Below, piece by piece: positions 42,126 to 50,207 of a DNA stretch of 64,000 nt; within the stretch, counting starts at the first letter, position 1, and every line of letters starts with the position of its first letter. The notes under the pieces were generated by a model. The model was not told the DNA's origin, made no database searches, and was given only the letters and a program-made list of their open reading frames with translations. The translations under genes and the position numbers were made by a program. Location of the stretch: positions 1 through 64,000 of the IMG/VR virus record IMGVR_UViG_3300021090_000013; one strand, 5' to 3'. The DNA comes from a virus.

Positions 42126-44023
42126 GCACGCCCGCGCTCGCCGCCGACTGGTTGTCTGCCCTCGAACCGCCGCCCAACCTCAAGGTCAGCGAGTGGGCCG
42201 AAAAATACCGGATGCTTCCGGAAGCGAGTGCGGCCCGGGGCGGGAAGTGGGCGAACGAGACGGCGCCGTACCTCGTCGGGATCATGGATGCCGCGCGCGA
42301 GCCGGGGGTCCGCAAGATTGCCGTGATGAAGGGCGTCCAGACGGGCGGCTCGGAGGCACTGAACAACATCATCGGCTACCACATCCACCACGACCCTTGT
42401 CCGATGCTCGTCATCCACCCGGCCGTCGACGTCGCCGAGCAGTACTCGAAGGAACGGCTGTCCGACATGATCCGCTCCACCCCGGAGCTCGCCGCGGTCG
42501 TCCGTGACAAGGCGCAACCGAGGACGGTCGCCCAGCAATCAGAGAGCACCTTGACGATGAAGATGTTCCCAGGCGGCTTCATCATCCTGGGTGGGGCCAA
42601 TAGCCCGAACCCGTTCGCCCGCAGCTCCGTCCGCATCGGCCTTGGGGATGACGTCGATCGCTGGCCCGCAGTGGTCGGAGTCGAGGGAGACCCCGTCGAC
42701 CTTCTGAGCAACCGGGGCACGAGCTTCTATGACGCGGTGACGATCTACGTCTCCACGCCCACGCTCAAGGGCGGGCGGATTGACACGCTCTACTCCATGA
42801 GTGATCGCCGTCGCTACTTCGTACCCTGCCCGCACTGCGGACGATGGGATTGGATGACCTGGAATGCCCCCGACCACCTCAGGGTGAGCTACGAAGGCGA
42901 GGATGCGGACAGCGCTCGGCTTGAGTGCCCCAGCGCGGACCACGGCGGCTGTGGGGGCCAGATGCTCGAGCCGGAGCGCAGGGCGATGGTCGCCCGAGGC
43001 GAGTGGCGCGCTACGGCCCAGGCCCAGGAGCCGGGCCTCGCTGGGTTCCATCTTCCGGCCATGGTCTCGACCCTGGGGGACGTCACGCTCCCTGGCCTTG
43101 TCTCGAAGTGGTTGTCGGCCAGGTCGCGCGGCAAGGAAGCGCTGCGTGTCTTCATCAACACCAGCCTCGCGGAAGGGTGGGAGCATCGAGGGGCCACGCT
43201 CGATTCGCATACGTTGTTGAATCGGCGCGAACCGTACGGCGAGGGGGTCGAGGTCCCAGCGGCAGTGCCCTGCCTGACAGCGGGAGTCGACGTCCAGATC
43301 GATCGCTACGAACTCCAGGTCGTGGGCTGGGGCCTCTTCGGAGAGCGGTGGGTAGTCGACACTGGGGTAGTGCCCGGCAACCCGAAGGCCCCCGAGACCC
43401 AGGCCGGGCTTCTGGAGGCCCTGAGCCGTCGGTATCACCACGCCTCCGGCCACTGGCTGCCCATTCACGCCGTCTGCATCGACTCGGGCTGGCTGCCGGA
43501 GCACGTCTATGCCTTCGCCGCGCGTCATCGCCACCGGCACTTCTATGCGACGAAAGGGATCGGCGGCAAGCGCGGAGAGCCTATCTTGCTGAACGCCATC
43601 ACCAAGGTCCCGATCAACGTGAACGCCGACGGCGCCAAGGCAGACATCATGAGCAGCATCGGCTTGGTGGCGCCCGGGCCCGGCTACATGCACTTCCCTG
43701 AACGGGTCGACGAGGAATACTTCGCCCAGCTCTGCTCGGAGCATTCAGAGACGAGGAAGAACAAGGCGGGCGTCGTCACCGAGGAAATCTGGATCCAGGA
43801 CCGGACCAGGAACGAGGCTCTCGATACCGCCGTCCTGGCCCTCGCGGCCTTCCGGATTCTAGCCAAGGGGAAGGAAAACGATTTCCTGAGGAACATGCTG
43901 GCCATCCTGGCATCGACTCCGCCGGCCCCCGGTGGTGACGGTCAGGTACCACCGCCGCAGGCGGCCCCCCAGCCAGCAGGACAGCAACGGCGAGTCGGGA
44001 GGTCTTCCTACCTTGGGCGCTGA
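42122..44023 (+). CDS. Terminase large subunit, GpA-like (module B)
   Basis: 633 residues from GTG in GTGA overlap. Lambda GpA-family features: VSEWAEKYRMLPEAS near the front, an ATPase P-loop MKGVQTGGSEALNNIIG, VSTPTLKGGRIDTLY, a zinc-like CPHCGRWDWMTW block with later cysteines, and a C-terminal nuclease domain with AGVDVQIDRYELQVVGWG and an acidic N-E-A-L-D-T-A-V-L-A. It is a different terminase lineage from the one at 500-2263. The C-terminus is proline/glutamine-rich. Confidence 0.93.
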   Translation: MSTPALAADWLSALEPPPNLKVSEWAEKYRMLPEASAARGGKWANETAPYLVGIMDAAREPGVRKIAVMKGVQTGGSEALNNIIGYHIHHDPCPMLVIHPAVDVAEQYSKERLSDMIRSTPELAAVVRDKAQPRTVAQQSESTLTMKMFPGGFIILGGANSPNPFARSSVRIGLGDDVDRWPAVVGVEGDPVDLLSNRGTSFYDAVTIYVSTPTLKGGRIDTLYSMSDRRRYFVPCPHCGRWDWMTWNAPDHLRVSYEGEDADSARLECPSADHGGCGGQMLEPERRAMVARGEWRATAQAQEPGLAGFHLPAMVSTLGDVTLPGLVSKWLSARSRGKEALRVFINTSLAEGWEHRGATLDSHTLLNRREPYGEGVEVPAAVPCLTAGVDVQIDRYELQVVGWGLFGERWVVDTGVVPGNPKAPETQAGLLEALSRRYHHASGHWLPIHAVCIDSGWLPEHVYAFAARHRHRHFYATKGIGGKRGEPILLNAITKVPINVNADGAKADIMSSIGLVAPGPGYMHFPERVDEEYFAQLCSEHSETRKNKAGVVTEEIWIQDRTRNEALDTAVLALAAFRILAKGKENDFLRNMLAILASTPPAPGGDGQVPPPQAAPQPAGQQRRVGRSSYLGR

Positions 44024-44699
44024 GATCGCCCTCGTGACGGCGAACATGGGCGGCCTCGACCCGCTCTTCGCCCTGCCGCCACACCCGGGCGTCGACGCCT
44101 TCTACTACACCGACCGGCCAGATGCGGTGCCAAGCGGATGGACCGGGTCCTTTGTGGTGGGAGATGGAAACCCGCGACTGCTCGCCAAGCGCTTCAAGTG
44201 CCAGGCCCACCGGCTCGCCGAGGTTCAGGGCTGCCGCTGGCTGGCGTGGGCGGACGCCAGCTTCGAGTTCCGCTCGCTCGACTTCCTGCATGCGTGGGCC
44301 GCGCTCGCAGGCGACGAGGGCGCTTGCGCCGTGTTAGTCCCGCACCCGGACCGGGGGACGGTGGCGGAAGAGTACGCCTACGTGCTGCGGCAGATCGCGG
44401 GTGGGAATAAGTACCTGAGCAGCCGGTACTCAGCGGAGGTGCTCAGGTGCGAACGCGCGCACTTCAGCCGTACGCACGAGCTCGAGAAGCTCCGGCTGTG
44501 GGCCGGCGGGATGTGGCTCTTCGCCAACGTGCCGCGCACGCACGAGTTCCTCAACTCTTGGTGGGACTGCGTGCTGCGGTTCTCGATCCTCGACCAGACG
44601 TCTATGTCGCCTCTGCTGGCAGATCACGGGATCGAGCCGGTCGCCTTCAGCGGGAACCTCTACGACAACCAGCACTGGGTGAGGCACCCGCACCCATGA
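44013..44699 (+). CDS. DUF616-like glycosyltransferase-type protein
   Basis: 228 residues from TTG 44013 with GGAGG upstream, overlapping the terminase by 11 bases. The blocks LLAKRFKCQAHRLAEVQGCRWLAWADASFEF and later GGMWLFANVPRTHEFLNSWW match the DUF616 (TOD1-type) glycosyltransferase-like group; the W-A-D-A-S is the D-x-D-like position. First gene of the inserted glycosyl/methyl cassette. Its acceptor is unknown (capsid protein, DNA or host surface sugars). Confidence 0.7.
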   Translation: MGAEIALVTANMGGLDPLFALPPHPGVDAFYYTDRPDAVPSGWTGSFVVGDGNPRLLAKRFKCQAHRLAEVQGCRWLAWADASFEFRSLDFLHAWAALAGDEGACAVLVPHPDRGTVAEEYAYVLRQIAGGNKYLSSRYSAEVLRCERAHFSRTHELEKLRLWAGGMWLFANVPRTHEFLNSWWDCVLRFSILDQTSMSPLLADHGIEPVAFSGNLYDNQHWVRHPHP

Positions 44700-45238
44700 A
44701 CAAGCTTCTACTTTGTGCAGGTCCCACGCGCCCCGCAGGGTTCGTGCGACTGGACTCCAACCCCGCGCACGAGCCGGACATCCTCGCAGAGATCCCGCCG
44801 CTACCGGAGGAGGTGCGGGCCACCAGGTGGGACGTCGTCGAGCTGGTACATGGGATCGAACACTTCTGGCCATGGGATGCTGGGCCGCTCCTCCAGGAGA
44901 TTCACGAGGCGCTGCGCCCGGGAGGGGTGCTGGTGCTGGAGCAACCCAACGCCATCGTCGGAGCGCGAGCCCTGCTCGGATTCCAGGAGATGCCCGGTGC
45001 CCCTCGCGCGGACGGCCCCACCACCCTCACGGGAGTCGACAACTCCGAGGGCATGTGGTCCCTCTACGGAGATCCCAATCACCGCGACCCTGGCTATATG
45101 CACCGTTGGACATACAGCCCCGTGTCCCTCACGGCCTTGCTCCGCAGCGTCGCGCCCTGGTCCTCGATCGAGGCTCGCCCGCAGCAGTACCACACGTACG
45201 CCCGCGGCCGGGACTTCCGGCTGGAGGCCGTCCGGTGA
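44696..45238 (+). CDS. SAM-dependent methyltransferase-like protein
   Basis: 180 residues, ATGA overlap. The second half of a class I methyltransferase fold is visible: DVVELVHGIEHFWPWDAGPL, LQEIHEALRPGGVLVLEQPN and a later helix-strand end. The usual N-terminal glycine motif is short and unusual (LLLCAGPTRPAGFVRLDSNP), as in small methyltransferases tied to glycan synthesis. Probably modifies a sugar made by the neighbours. Confidence 0.7.
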   Translation: MNKLLLCAGPTRPAGFVRLDSNPAHEPDILAEIPPLPEEVRATRWDVVELVHGIEHFWPWDAGPLLQEIHEALRPGGVLVLEQPNAIVGARALLGFQEMPGAPRADGPTTLTGVDNSEGMWSLYGDPNHRDPGYMHRWTYSPVSLTALLRSVAPWSSIEARPQQYHTYARGRDFRLEAVR

Positions 45239-45888
45239 TCCTTACGGCTGTGCCTTACGCCGACGACATGAACCTCGGTCAAGCCTACAACGAGACCTTC
45301 GACCTCGTGGGGCCGGATGACTGGGTGGCGCTTCTCGATCACGATCTATTCTTCACGACCCCGGTGTGGCACCGGCAGCTCCGGGAGGCGGCTGCGGCCG
45401 AGCCGGAGGGGTGCTTCACCGCCATCACCAACCGCATGGCGAACCGGTGGCAGGTCGCACCGGAGGCGGCCGGGGCGGTCGTTCGTGCTGCGAACGGGTC
45501 CATTTCCAGGAGGGGCGAGGACAGCGTCGCCCACCACAGGAGGGTGGGTACGGAGCGGTTGAAGACGCGCACCCTGTTGGACGTGACGGAGACGCAGGGC
45601 TGGGGAGGCGTGCTGATGCTGATCAGCAAGCGGGCCTGGCTGGATGCTGGCGGCTTCGTCGACGGCCTCTTGTGCGTGGATCATGTTTTTCACTACGCGT
45701 TACGCGCTGCCGGCCGGAAGGTCTGGCTCATCGAAGGGCTCTATGTCTTCCACTGGCGTGGGACAAGCGGAGGGCCGCGCCCGCCGGGCCCAGAGATCCC
45801 GCGTGCTAGCGACCCACGGACCGGAAACGGCTGCCCCTGCCGGACGATCCCGCACGGCGATCCGAAGGTGCGGAGGCGGCTGCCGTGA
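45235..45888 (+). CDS. Glycosyltransferase family 2-like protein, copy 1
   Basis: 217 residues from GTG in GTGA overlap. GT-A features: a short first strand I-L-T-A-V-P-Y-A, GPDDWVALLDHDLFF (D-H-D metal site), FTAITNRMANRW, GWGGVLMLISKRAWLDAGGF and DGLLCVDHVFHYALRAAGRKVWLIEGLYVFHWR. Ends with G-C-P-C-R. The protein at 46724-47308 is a close paralogue with the same end motif. A homing endonuclease gene separates the two. Confidence 0.8.
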   Translation: MILTAVPYADDMNLGQAYNETFDLVGPDDWVALLDHDLFFTTPVWHRQLREAAAAEPEGCFTAITNRMANRWQVAPEAAGAVVRAANGSISRRGEDSVAHHRRVGTERLKTRTLLDVTETQGWGGVLMLISKRAWLDAGGFVDGLLCVDHVFHYALRAAGRKVWLIEGLYVFHWRGTSGGPRPPGPEIPRASDPRTGNGCPCRTIPHGDPKVRRRLP

Positions 45889-46727
45889 TCCTTTGCGCCG
45901 TCCCGTTTGCCGGAGAGGTCTACTTCCTGGCGGATCCGCGCGCTCCGAACGCGCCGCGGTATGTCGGTAAGACTTCTCGCGGCCTGACCCGGAGACTTTA
46001 CGGGCACCTTGCGAGCGCTCGTCATGGCGGAAGGGCCCATCGGGATCGTTGGGTTAGCTCGCTCCTGTTGGTCGGACTGTCTCCGGCGATCTGCCGTTTG
46101 TCGGTGGCATGGACCGAGGAGCAACTTAATACACAGGAGCGCGCTTGGATTGACGGATATCGCGCGGCCGGCGTCCTCCTTTGCAATCTCACCGACGGGG
46201 GAGATGGAACCCTTGGCCATTCTCCATCTCCTGAGGCACGGGCCAAGAAGTCCGCCGCGCTGATTGGGCGGAAACGTCCACCAGAAGTGTGCTCGAAAAT
46301 CGGAGATTCCAAGCGCGGCCGAGTCCTTTCGCCTGAGCACCGAGCCAAATTGAGCGTTGCCGGTCGCGGGCGGACGAGGACGTTTTCTCTGGGGCACCGA
46401 GCGAAGTTGAGCGCTCGCCAGACCGGCCGCAGCCTTTCCGCCGAGCATCGAGCGAACATCGGAGCGGGCCTTAGGCAGGCGTGGGCTCGGCCAGAAGTGA
46501 AAGCGAACCGTATCGCCGCACAACGCGCGACGGACCCAGAGGCGAGAAGGCGCAGCGCTTTGATTGCAGCAGCGGCATCTAACCAACCTGAGGCGCGCGC
46601 TCGCCGGGCCATGGCCATAAGGGTCGCGCTGGCCGACCCGGACGTGAGGCTGCGACGGAACGCCTTGACAAGTCTGGCCCTCAAGGCGGCGTGGGCCCGG
46701 CGAAAGGCCGCGGGTACTGCGTCGTGA
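45885..46727 (+). CDS. GIY-YIG homing endonuclease with NUMOD3 repeats
   Basis: 280 residues from GTG. GIY-YIG domain: VYFLADPRAPNAPRYVGKTS, then RLYGHLASARHGG and a conserved Glu in TEEQLNTQERAWI. Then at least four NUMOD3 DNA-binding repeats (SPEARAKKSAALIGRKRP, LSPEHRAKLSVAGRGR, LGHRAKLSARQTGRSL, SAEHRANIGAGL). The first nine residues (M-I-L-C-A-V-P-F-A) copy the start of the flanking glycosyltransferases. G+C is lower than in the neighbours. A mobile element that spreads by cutting gene copies lacking it. Confidence 0.88.
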   Translation: MILCAVPFAGEVYFLADPRAPNAPRYVGKTSRGLTRRLYGHLASARHGGRAHRDRWVSSLLLVGLSPAICRLSVAWTEEQLNTQERAWIDGYRAAGVLLCNLTDGGDGTLGHSPSPEARAKKSAALIGRKRPPEVCSKIGDSKRGRVLSPEHRAKLSVAGRGRTRTFSLGHRAKLSARQTGRSLSAEHRANIGAGLRQAWARPEVKANRIAAQRATDPEARRRSALIAAAASNQPEARARRAMAIRVALADPDVRLRRNALTSLALKAAWARRKAAGTAS

Positions 46728-47308
46728 TCTTTACGATGACGCCTTTCGCAATAGACATGAACTACGGGAGAGCCTGCAACGAGTTCATGGGGCTACTTCC
46801 AGACGATGGGTGGGGCTGCATAATCGATCACGACGCGATGTTCACGACGCGGGCCTGGTTCCGCCAGATCGAGGAAGCGATCGACTTCCGTCCCGACGCC
46901 GGCGCCTTCACGGCGGTGAGCAACCGGATCGCCCGCCGTTGGCAGCAGGCCGGGAACAAGGACAGCCACGACATTGTGCAGCACCGTCGCTTCGGTGCGG
47001 CCCGCCTCAAGACCCGCACGCTGCTCGACATCACCAACACGCACGGGTTCGGCGGCGTCGTGATCGTGATCAGCAAGAAGGCGTGGCGCCAGGTCGGGGG
47101 CTTCGTCGACGGGATGCTCTGCGTTGACCATCGGATGCACTTCGCGCTCCGCGAGGCCGGGCGCCGCGTTTGGCTGATCGAGGGTCTTTTCGTCTACCAC
47201 TGGCGGCGGGCCCAGGGCGACGGCCCGCCGGCGAATGCGCCACGCGCGGCCGGGTGCCCCTGTCGCGGTACCGAGAGCATGCCCACCGTGAGGGTGGCCC
47301 TTCCATGA
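46724..47308 (+). CDS. Glycosyltransferase family 2-like protein, copy 2
   Basis: 194 residues from GTG overlapping the homing endonuclease stop (GTGA). Aligns along its full length with the protein at 45235: TMTPFAIDMNYGRACNEF against the same region, D-H-D metal site (CIIDHDAMFTTRAWFRQ), FGGVVIVISKKAWRQVGGF, DGMLCVDHRMHFALREAGRRVW and the end motif G-C-P-C-R. A tandem duplicate carrying the homing gene at the junction. Confidence 0.78.
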   Translation: MIFTMTPFAIDMNYGRACNEFMGLLPDDGWGCIIDHDAMFTTRAWFRQIEEAIDFRPDAGAFTAVSNRIARRWQQAGNKDSHDIVQHRRFGAARLKTRTLLDITNTHGFGGVVIVISKKAWRQVGGFVDGMLCVDHRMHFALREAGRRVWLIEGLFVYHWRRAQGDGPPANAPRAAGCPCRGTESMPTVRVALP

Positions 47309-48045
47309 CGCGCCTCGTCTCCTGCTACTTTGGCGGCGAGGATTGGAACCGCATGGCCAGGGTGCTGGAGTTCGGCGCGCGCCGTCACTGCCCAGGATGG
47401 GACGTCGACGTTCGCAGGATCGACCCGCCTCGGCCGACCCACTCCCTGTCCGCGAACAAGGTCGGCAACACCCGCAAGCTCGACTGGTGGGCCGAGCAGG
47501 TGCAGGCGGCGTCGGACGGCGCGCAGCTCCTGCTCATCGACACCGACACCATGATCCTCGGCCCCCTCGATGCCGCCTGGGGCGAGAGCTTCGATCTTGC
47601 CTACACCTTCCGGGACGGCCAGGTGACCGGGCGGTTTCCTCTGAACGCGGGCGTCATCTTCCTGCGCGTATCGGATCGTGTGCGGGCCTTCATGGGCCGC
47701 TGGCGCGAGGAGAACCGGCTGATGCTGGCGGATCCTCGGCGGCACGCGCCTTGGTATAGGCGTTTCGGTGGAATGAACCAGTCGGCCCTGGGGAAGCTCC
47801 TCACCGAGGGCGCGGACAGGGCGCTTGGAGTCCAACTCGGACGCCTACCTTGTTCCAGGTGGAACGCCGAGAACACGACCTGGGAGCGATTCGACCCCGC
47901 GACGACGCGGATCGTCCACCTCAAGAACGGCTTGCGCCTGGCCGCGCTGGCGAAGGCTGCCAACGCCCCCAGGTTCAAGCCGCTGGTCCGACTCTGGCGC
48001 GGCCTGGAGCGGGAGGCGCTTGCCGCCCAGGGGTCCACCGCGTGA
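47305..48045 (+). CDS. Nucleotide-diphospho-sugar transferase-like protein
   Basis: 246 residues, ATGA overlap. The pattern resembles glycosyltransferases of the GT8/GT77-like group: ARVLEFGARRHCPGWDVDV, NTRKLDWWAEQVQA, QLLLIDTDTMILGPLDAAWG with D-T-D-T as the metal site, then FPLNAGVIFLRVS and TTRIVHLKNG at the end. Last enzyme of the cassette. Confidence 0.75.
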   Translation: MTRLVSCYFGGEDWNRMARVLEFGARRHCPGWDVDVRRIDPPRPTHSLSANKVGNTRKLDWWAEQVQAASDGAQLLLIDTDTMILGPLDAAWGESFDLAYTFRDGQVTGRFPLNAGVIFLRVSDRVRAFMGRWREENRLMLADPRRHAPWYRRFGGMNQSALGKLLTEGADRALGVQLGRLPCSRWNAENTTWERFDPATTRIVHLKNGLRLAALAKAANAPRFKPLVRLWRGLEREALAAQGSTA

Positions 48046-48308
48046 GCGCGAAGCTCTGGTTCACGGTCCACGAGGTCGCCCTGCTGCTACACATCGCCAG
48101 ACGGACAGTCCGCCGGCTGATCGAGCCGCATCGCGAGCGCTGCCACCTGGCACGCCAGGGACGCCATCCAAGACTCGTGCTGTGGGTTCCGTCTTCGGTT
48201 GTGGGGGAGCTGCGCCGGGAGCGGCGGGCCATGTGGCGGGGGCGGTTCGTCAGTCCCGCAGATCAACTCGCTCTACAGGAAACCCCTGTCAAGCCCTTTT
48301 CACCGTAG
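48042..48308 (+). CDS. Small helix-turn-helix protein
   Basis: 88 residues from GTG in GTGA overlap. Contains KLWFTVHEVALLLHIARRTV with R-R-L-I-E-P-H after it, an excisionase/MerR-type HTH, then a basic tail. It may regulate the cassette or be a relic of an insertion. Unusual directly ahead of the gpW-portal pair. Confidence 0.6.
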   Translation: MSAKLWFTVHEVALLLHIARRTVRRLIEPHRERCHLARQGRHPRLVLWVPSSVVGELRRERRAMWRGRFVSPADQLALQETPVKPFSP

Positions 48309-48380
48309 CCTCTCACCGTGGCCTCTCACCATGGCCACCACGGCAAGCCCACCAAAAACCGACCGTAACCTGTAGCTGCG

Positions 48381-48629
48381 ATGGCGTTGAGCCTGGAGCA
48401 GTTGCAGGCAGACCGAGACGCGATCAGTCGGACGATCGCCCGGGGCGAGCTGTCGGTCACCTTCTCCGACAGAACCACGATGTACAGGTCCGTTTCGGAT
48501 TTGAAGCTGGCGCGGGACATCATCGACGGAGACATCGCCCGCCTTGCCGGTCGCCCAAGGCAGACCGTCATCACCGGCCGCAAGGGCTTCACCCCGTTCG
48601 GCGGCGGAGCCGGGATCGGGAGCTTCTGA
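48381..48629 (+). CDS. Head-tail joining protein, gpW-like
   Basis: 82 residues. The pattern ELSVTFSDRTTMYRSVSDLKLARDIIDGDIARL matches lambda gpW: a short helix, a beta hairpin carrying the Y-R-S element, and a second helix. It ends in TGATG overlap with the portal gene. gpW plugs the portal after DNA is packaged. Confidence 0.85.
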   Translation: MALSLEQLQADRDAISRTIARGELSVTFSDRTTMYRSVSDLKLARDIIDGDIARLAGRPRQTVITGRKGFTPFGGGAGIGSF

Positions 48630-50203
48630 TGGGCGGCCAGCAGCTAGCGCTTCCGCTCGGCTCCCCGCGGGCAGCCCTCGCGCCGAAGATCCGAAACTCC
48701 ACCAACGCCGCCGTCTACGAGGCCGGGAGCTTCAACGCGCGCACGATGGGCTGGCGCGCGCCCACGGTCAGCCCGAACAGCGCGATCCTCTACAGCCTCG
48801 CGGCGCTGCGCGATCGTTCGCGACAGGCCGTCCGAAACAACGGCTTCGCCAAGGGGATCATCGACAAGCTCGTCACCAACATCGTTGGGACCGGCATCAA
48901 GCCCCTTTCGAAGGCCGCGGACGCCGATTTCCGGAAGGCCGTCCAGGCGCTCTGGCTACAGTGGACCGACTTCTCTGATGCGGACGGAGTCCTCGACTGG
49001 TACGGCCAGCAGGCGCAGGCGGTCCGGTGCTGGCTGGAGGCCGGCGAGGTCTTCGTTCGGTTGCGGCAGCGACTCCCCGAGGATGGCCTGCCCGTCCCAC
49101 TGCAGGTCCAGGTCCTCGAGCCAGAGATGTGCCCCTACACCTACAACGGCACGAGGGGCGCCAACAAGATTCGCGCGGGGATCGAGTTCGACCCGGTCGG
49201 GCGCCGCGCGGCCTACTACTTCTACGCCTCGCAGCCGGGCGCCCTGCTCGACTGGAATGTCACCGACCTCCGTCGGATTCCGGCCGAGTCTGTCATCCAC
49301 TTGTTCGACCCCTTGCGCGCCGGCCAGATCCGTGGGCTTCCCCACCTCACCCAGGCCCTGATCAAGCTCTACGAGCTGGACAAGTTCGACGACGCGGCGT
49401 TGCTGCGTCAGCAGATCGCCAATCTCTTCGCAGGATTTGTGAAGCGGCCCGCCGATGGAGGCTCCGATGTCCATCCGCTCACCGGCCTGGCCGCCGACGC
49501 CACCACAGCCGAAGGCCGTCCCGTGCTGAGCCTCGAGCCGGGGATCTTCCAGGAACTTTCGCCGGGCGAGGAGGTGGAGTTCTCGGACCCTCCCGATCCG
49601 CCCTCGACCTACCCGAGCTTCATGCGGCAGCAGCTCATGAGCATCTCGGCCGCGACGGGCGTCCCCTACGAGGTCCTGACCGGCGACATGGCGGGGCTGA
49701 ACGACCGGGTGATGAGGGTCGTCCTGCACGAGTTCCGCCGGATGATCATCTCCCGGCAGCACCACATCGTGGCCTTCCAGCTTTGCCGGACCGTCTGGGG
49801 CGCCTGGCTGGACCGCGTGGTCCTCAGCGGAGCGCTGCCGATTCCGGCCGCCGCCTACGCTGTGGACCCGCGGCCATGGTCCGCCGTCAAGTGGATGCCG
49901 CAGGGGTGGCCCTACATCCACCCGGTGCAGGACGTGACCGCGACCAAGGATGCGATTCGAGCCGGGTTCACGTCGCGCTCGGCCGCCGTCTCCGAGCAGG
50001 GCGAGGACTCCGAGGTCATCGACGCCGAGCAGGCCGCGGACAACGAGCGTGCCGACGAGCTTGGACTGATCTACGAATCAGATGGTCGGCAAGCGGCCAA
50101 GGCGCCGGCGAGCGGTCCTCCAGTGCCCATGGCCGAGCCAGACGATCCGGCCACGAACCCCGACGATCCGCCGGCGGACCCCGCCGCTGCAGCAGGAGCA
50201 TAA
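48629..50203 (+). CDS. Portal protein, lambda gpB-like (module B)
   Basis: 524 residues. Family landmarks: SILYSLAALRDRSRQAVRNNGFAKG, IVGTGIKPLSKAADADFRKAVQALW, VQVLEPEMCP, G-I-E-F-D-P-V-G-R-R-A-A-Y-Y-F, LRAGQIRGLPHL and MRQQLMSISAATGVPYEVLTGD. The C-terminus is a disordered, acidic, proline-rich tail. This is the second, unrelated-lineage portal of the window. Confidence 0.92.
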   Translation: MGGQQLALPLGSPRAALAPKIRNSTNAAVYEAGSFNARTMGWRAPTVSPNSAILYSLAALRDRSRQAVRNNGFAKGIIDKLVTNIVGTGIKPLSKAADADFRKAVQALWLQWTDFSDADGVLDWYGQQAQAVRCWLEAGEVFVRLRQRLPEDGLPVPLQVQVLEPEMCPYTYNGTRGANKIRAGIEFDPVGRRAAYYFYASQPGALLDWNVTDLRRIPAESVIHLFDPLRAGQIRGLPHLTQALIKLYELDKFDDAALLRQQIANLFAGFVKRPADGGSDVHPLTGLAADATTAEGRPVLSLEPGIFQELSPGEEVEFSDPPDPPSTYPSFMRQQLMSISAATGVPYEVLTGDMAGLNDRVMRVVLHEFRRMIISRQHHIVAFQLCRTVWGAWLDRVVLSGALPIPAAAYAVDPRPWSAVKWMPQGWPYIHPVQDVTATKDAIRAGFTSRSAAVSEQGEDSEVIDAEQAADNERADELGLIYESDGRQAAKAPASGPPVPMAEPDDPATNPDDPPADPAAAAGA

Positions 50204-50207
50204 CGAC

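Noticed and set aside
48309-48380. Short direct repeat CCTCTCACC(G/A)TGG before gpW-like gene
   Set aside because: Only two 13-base copies, likely a local slip; no other sign of a regulatory site.
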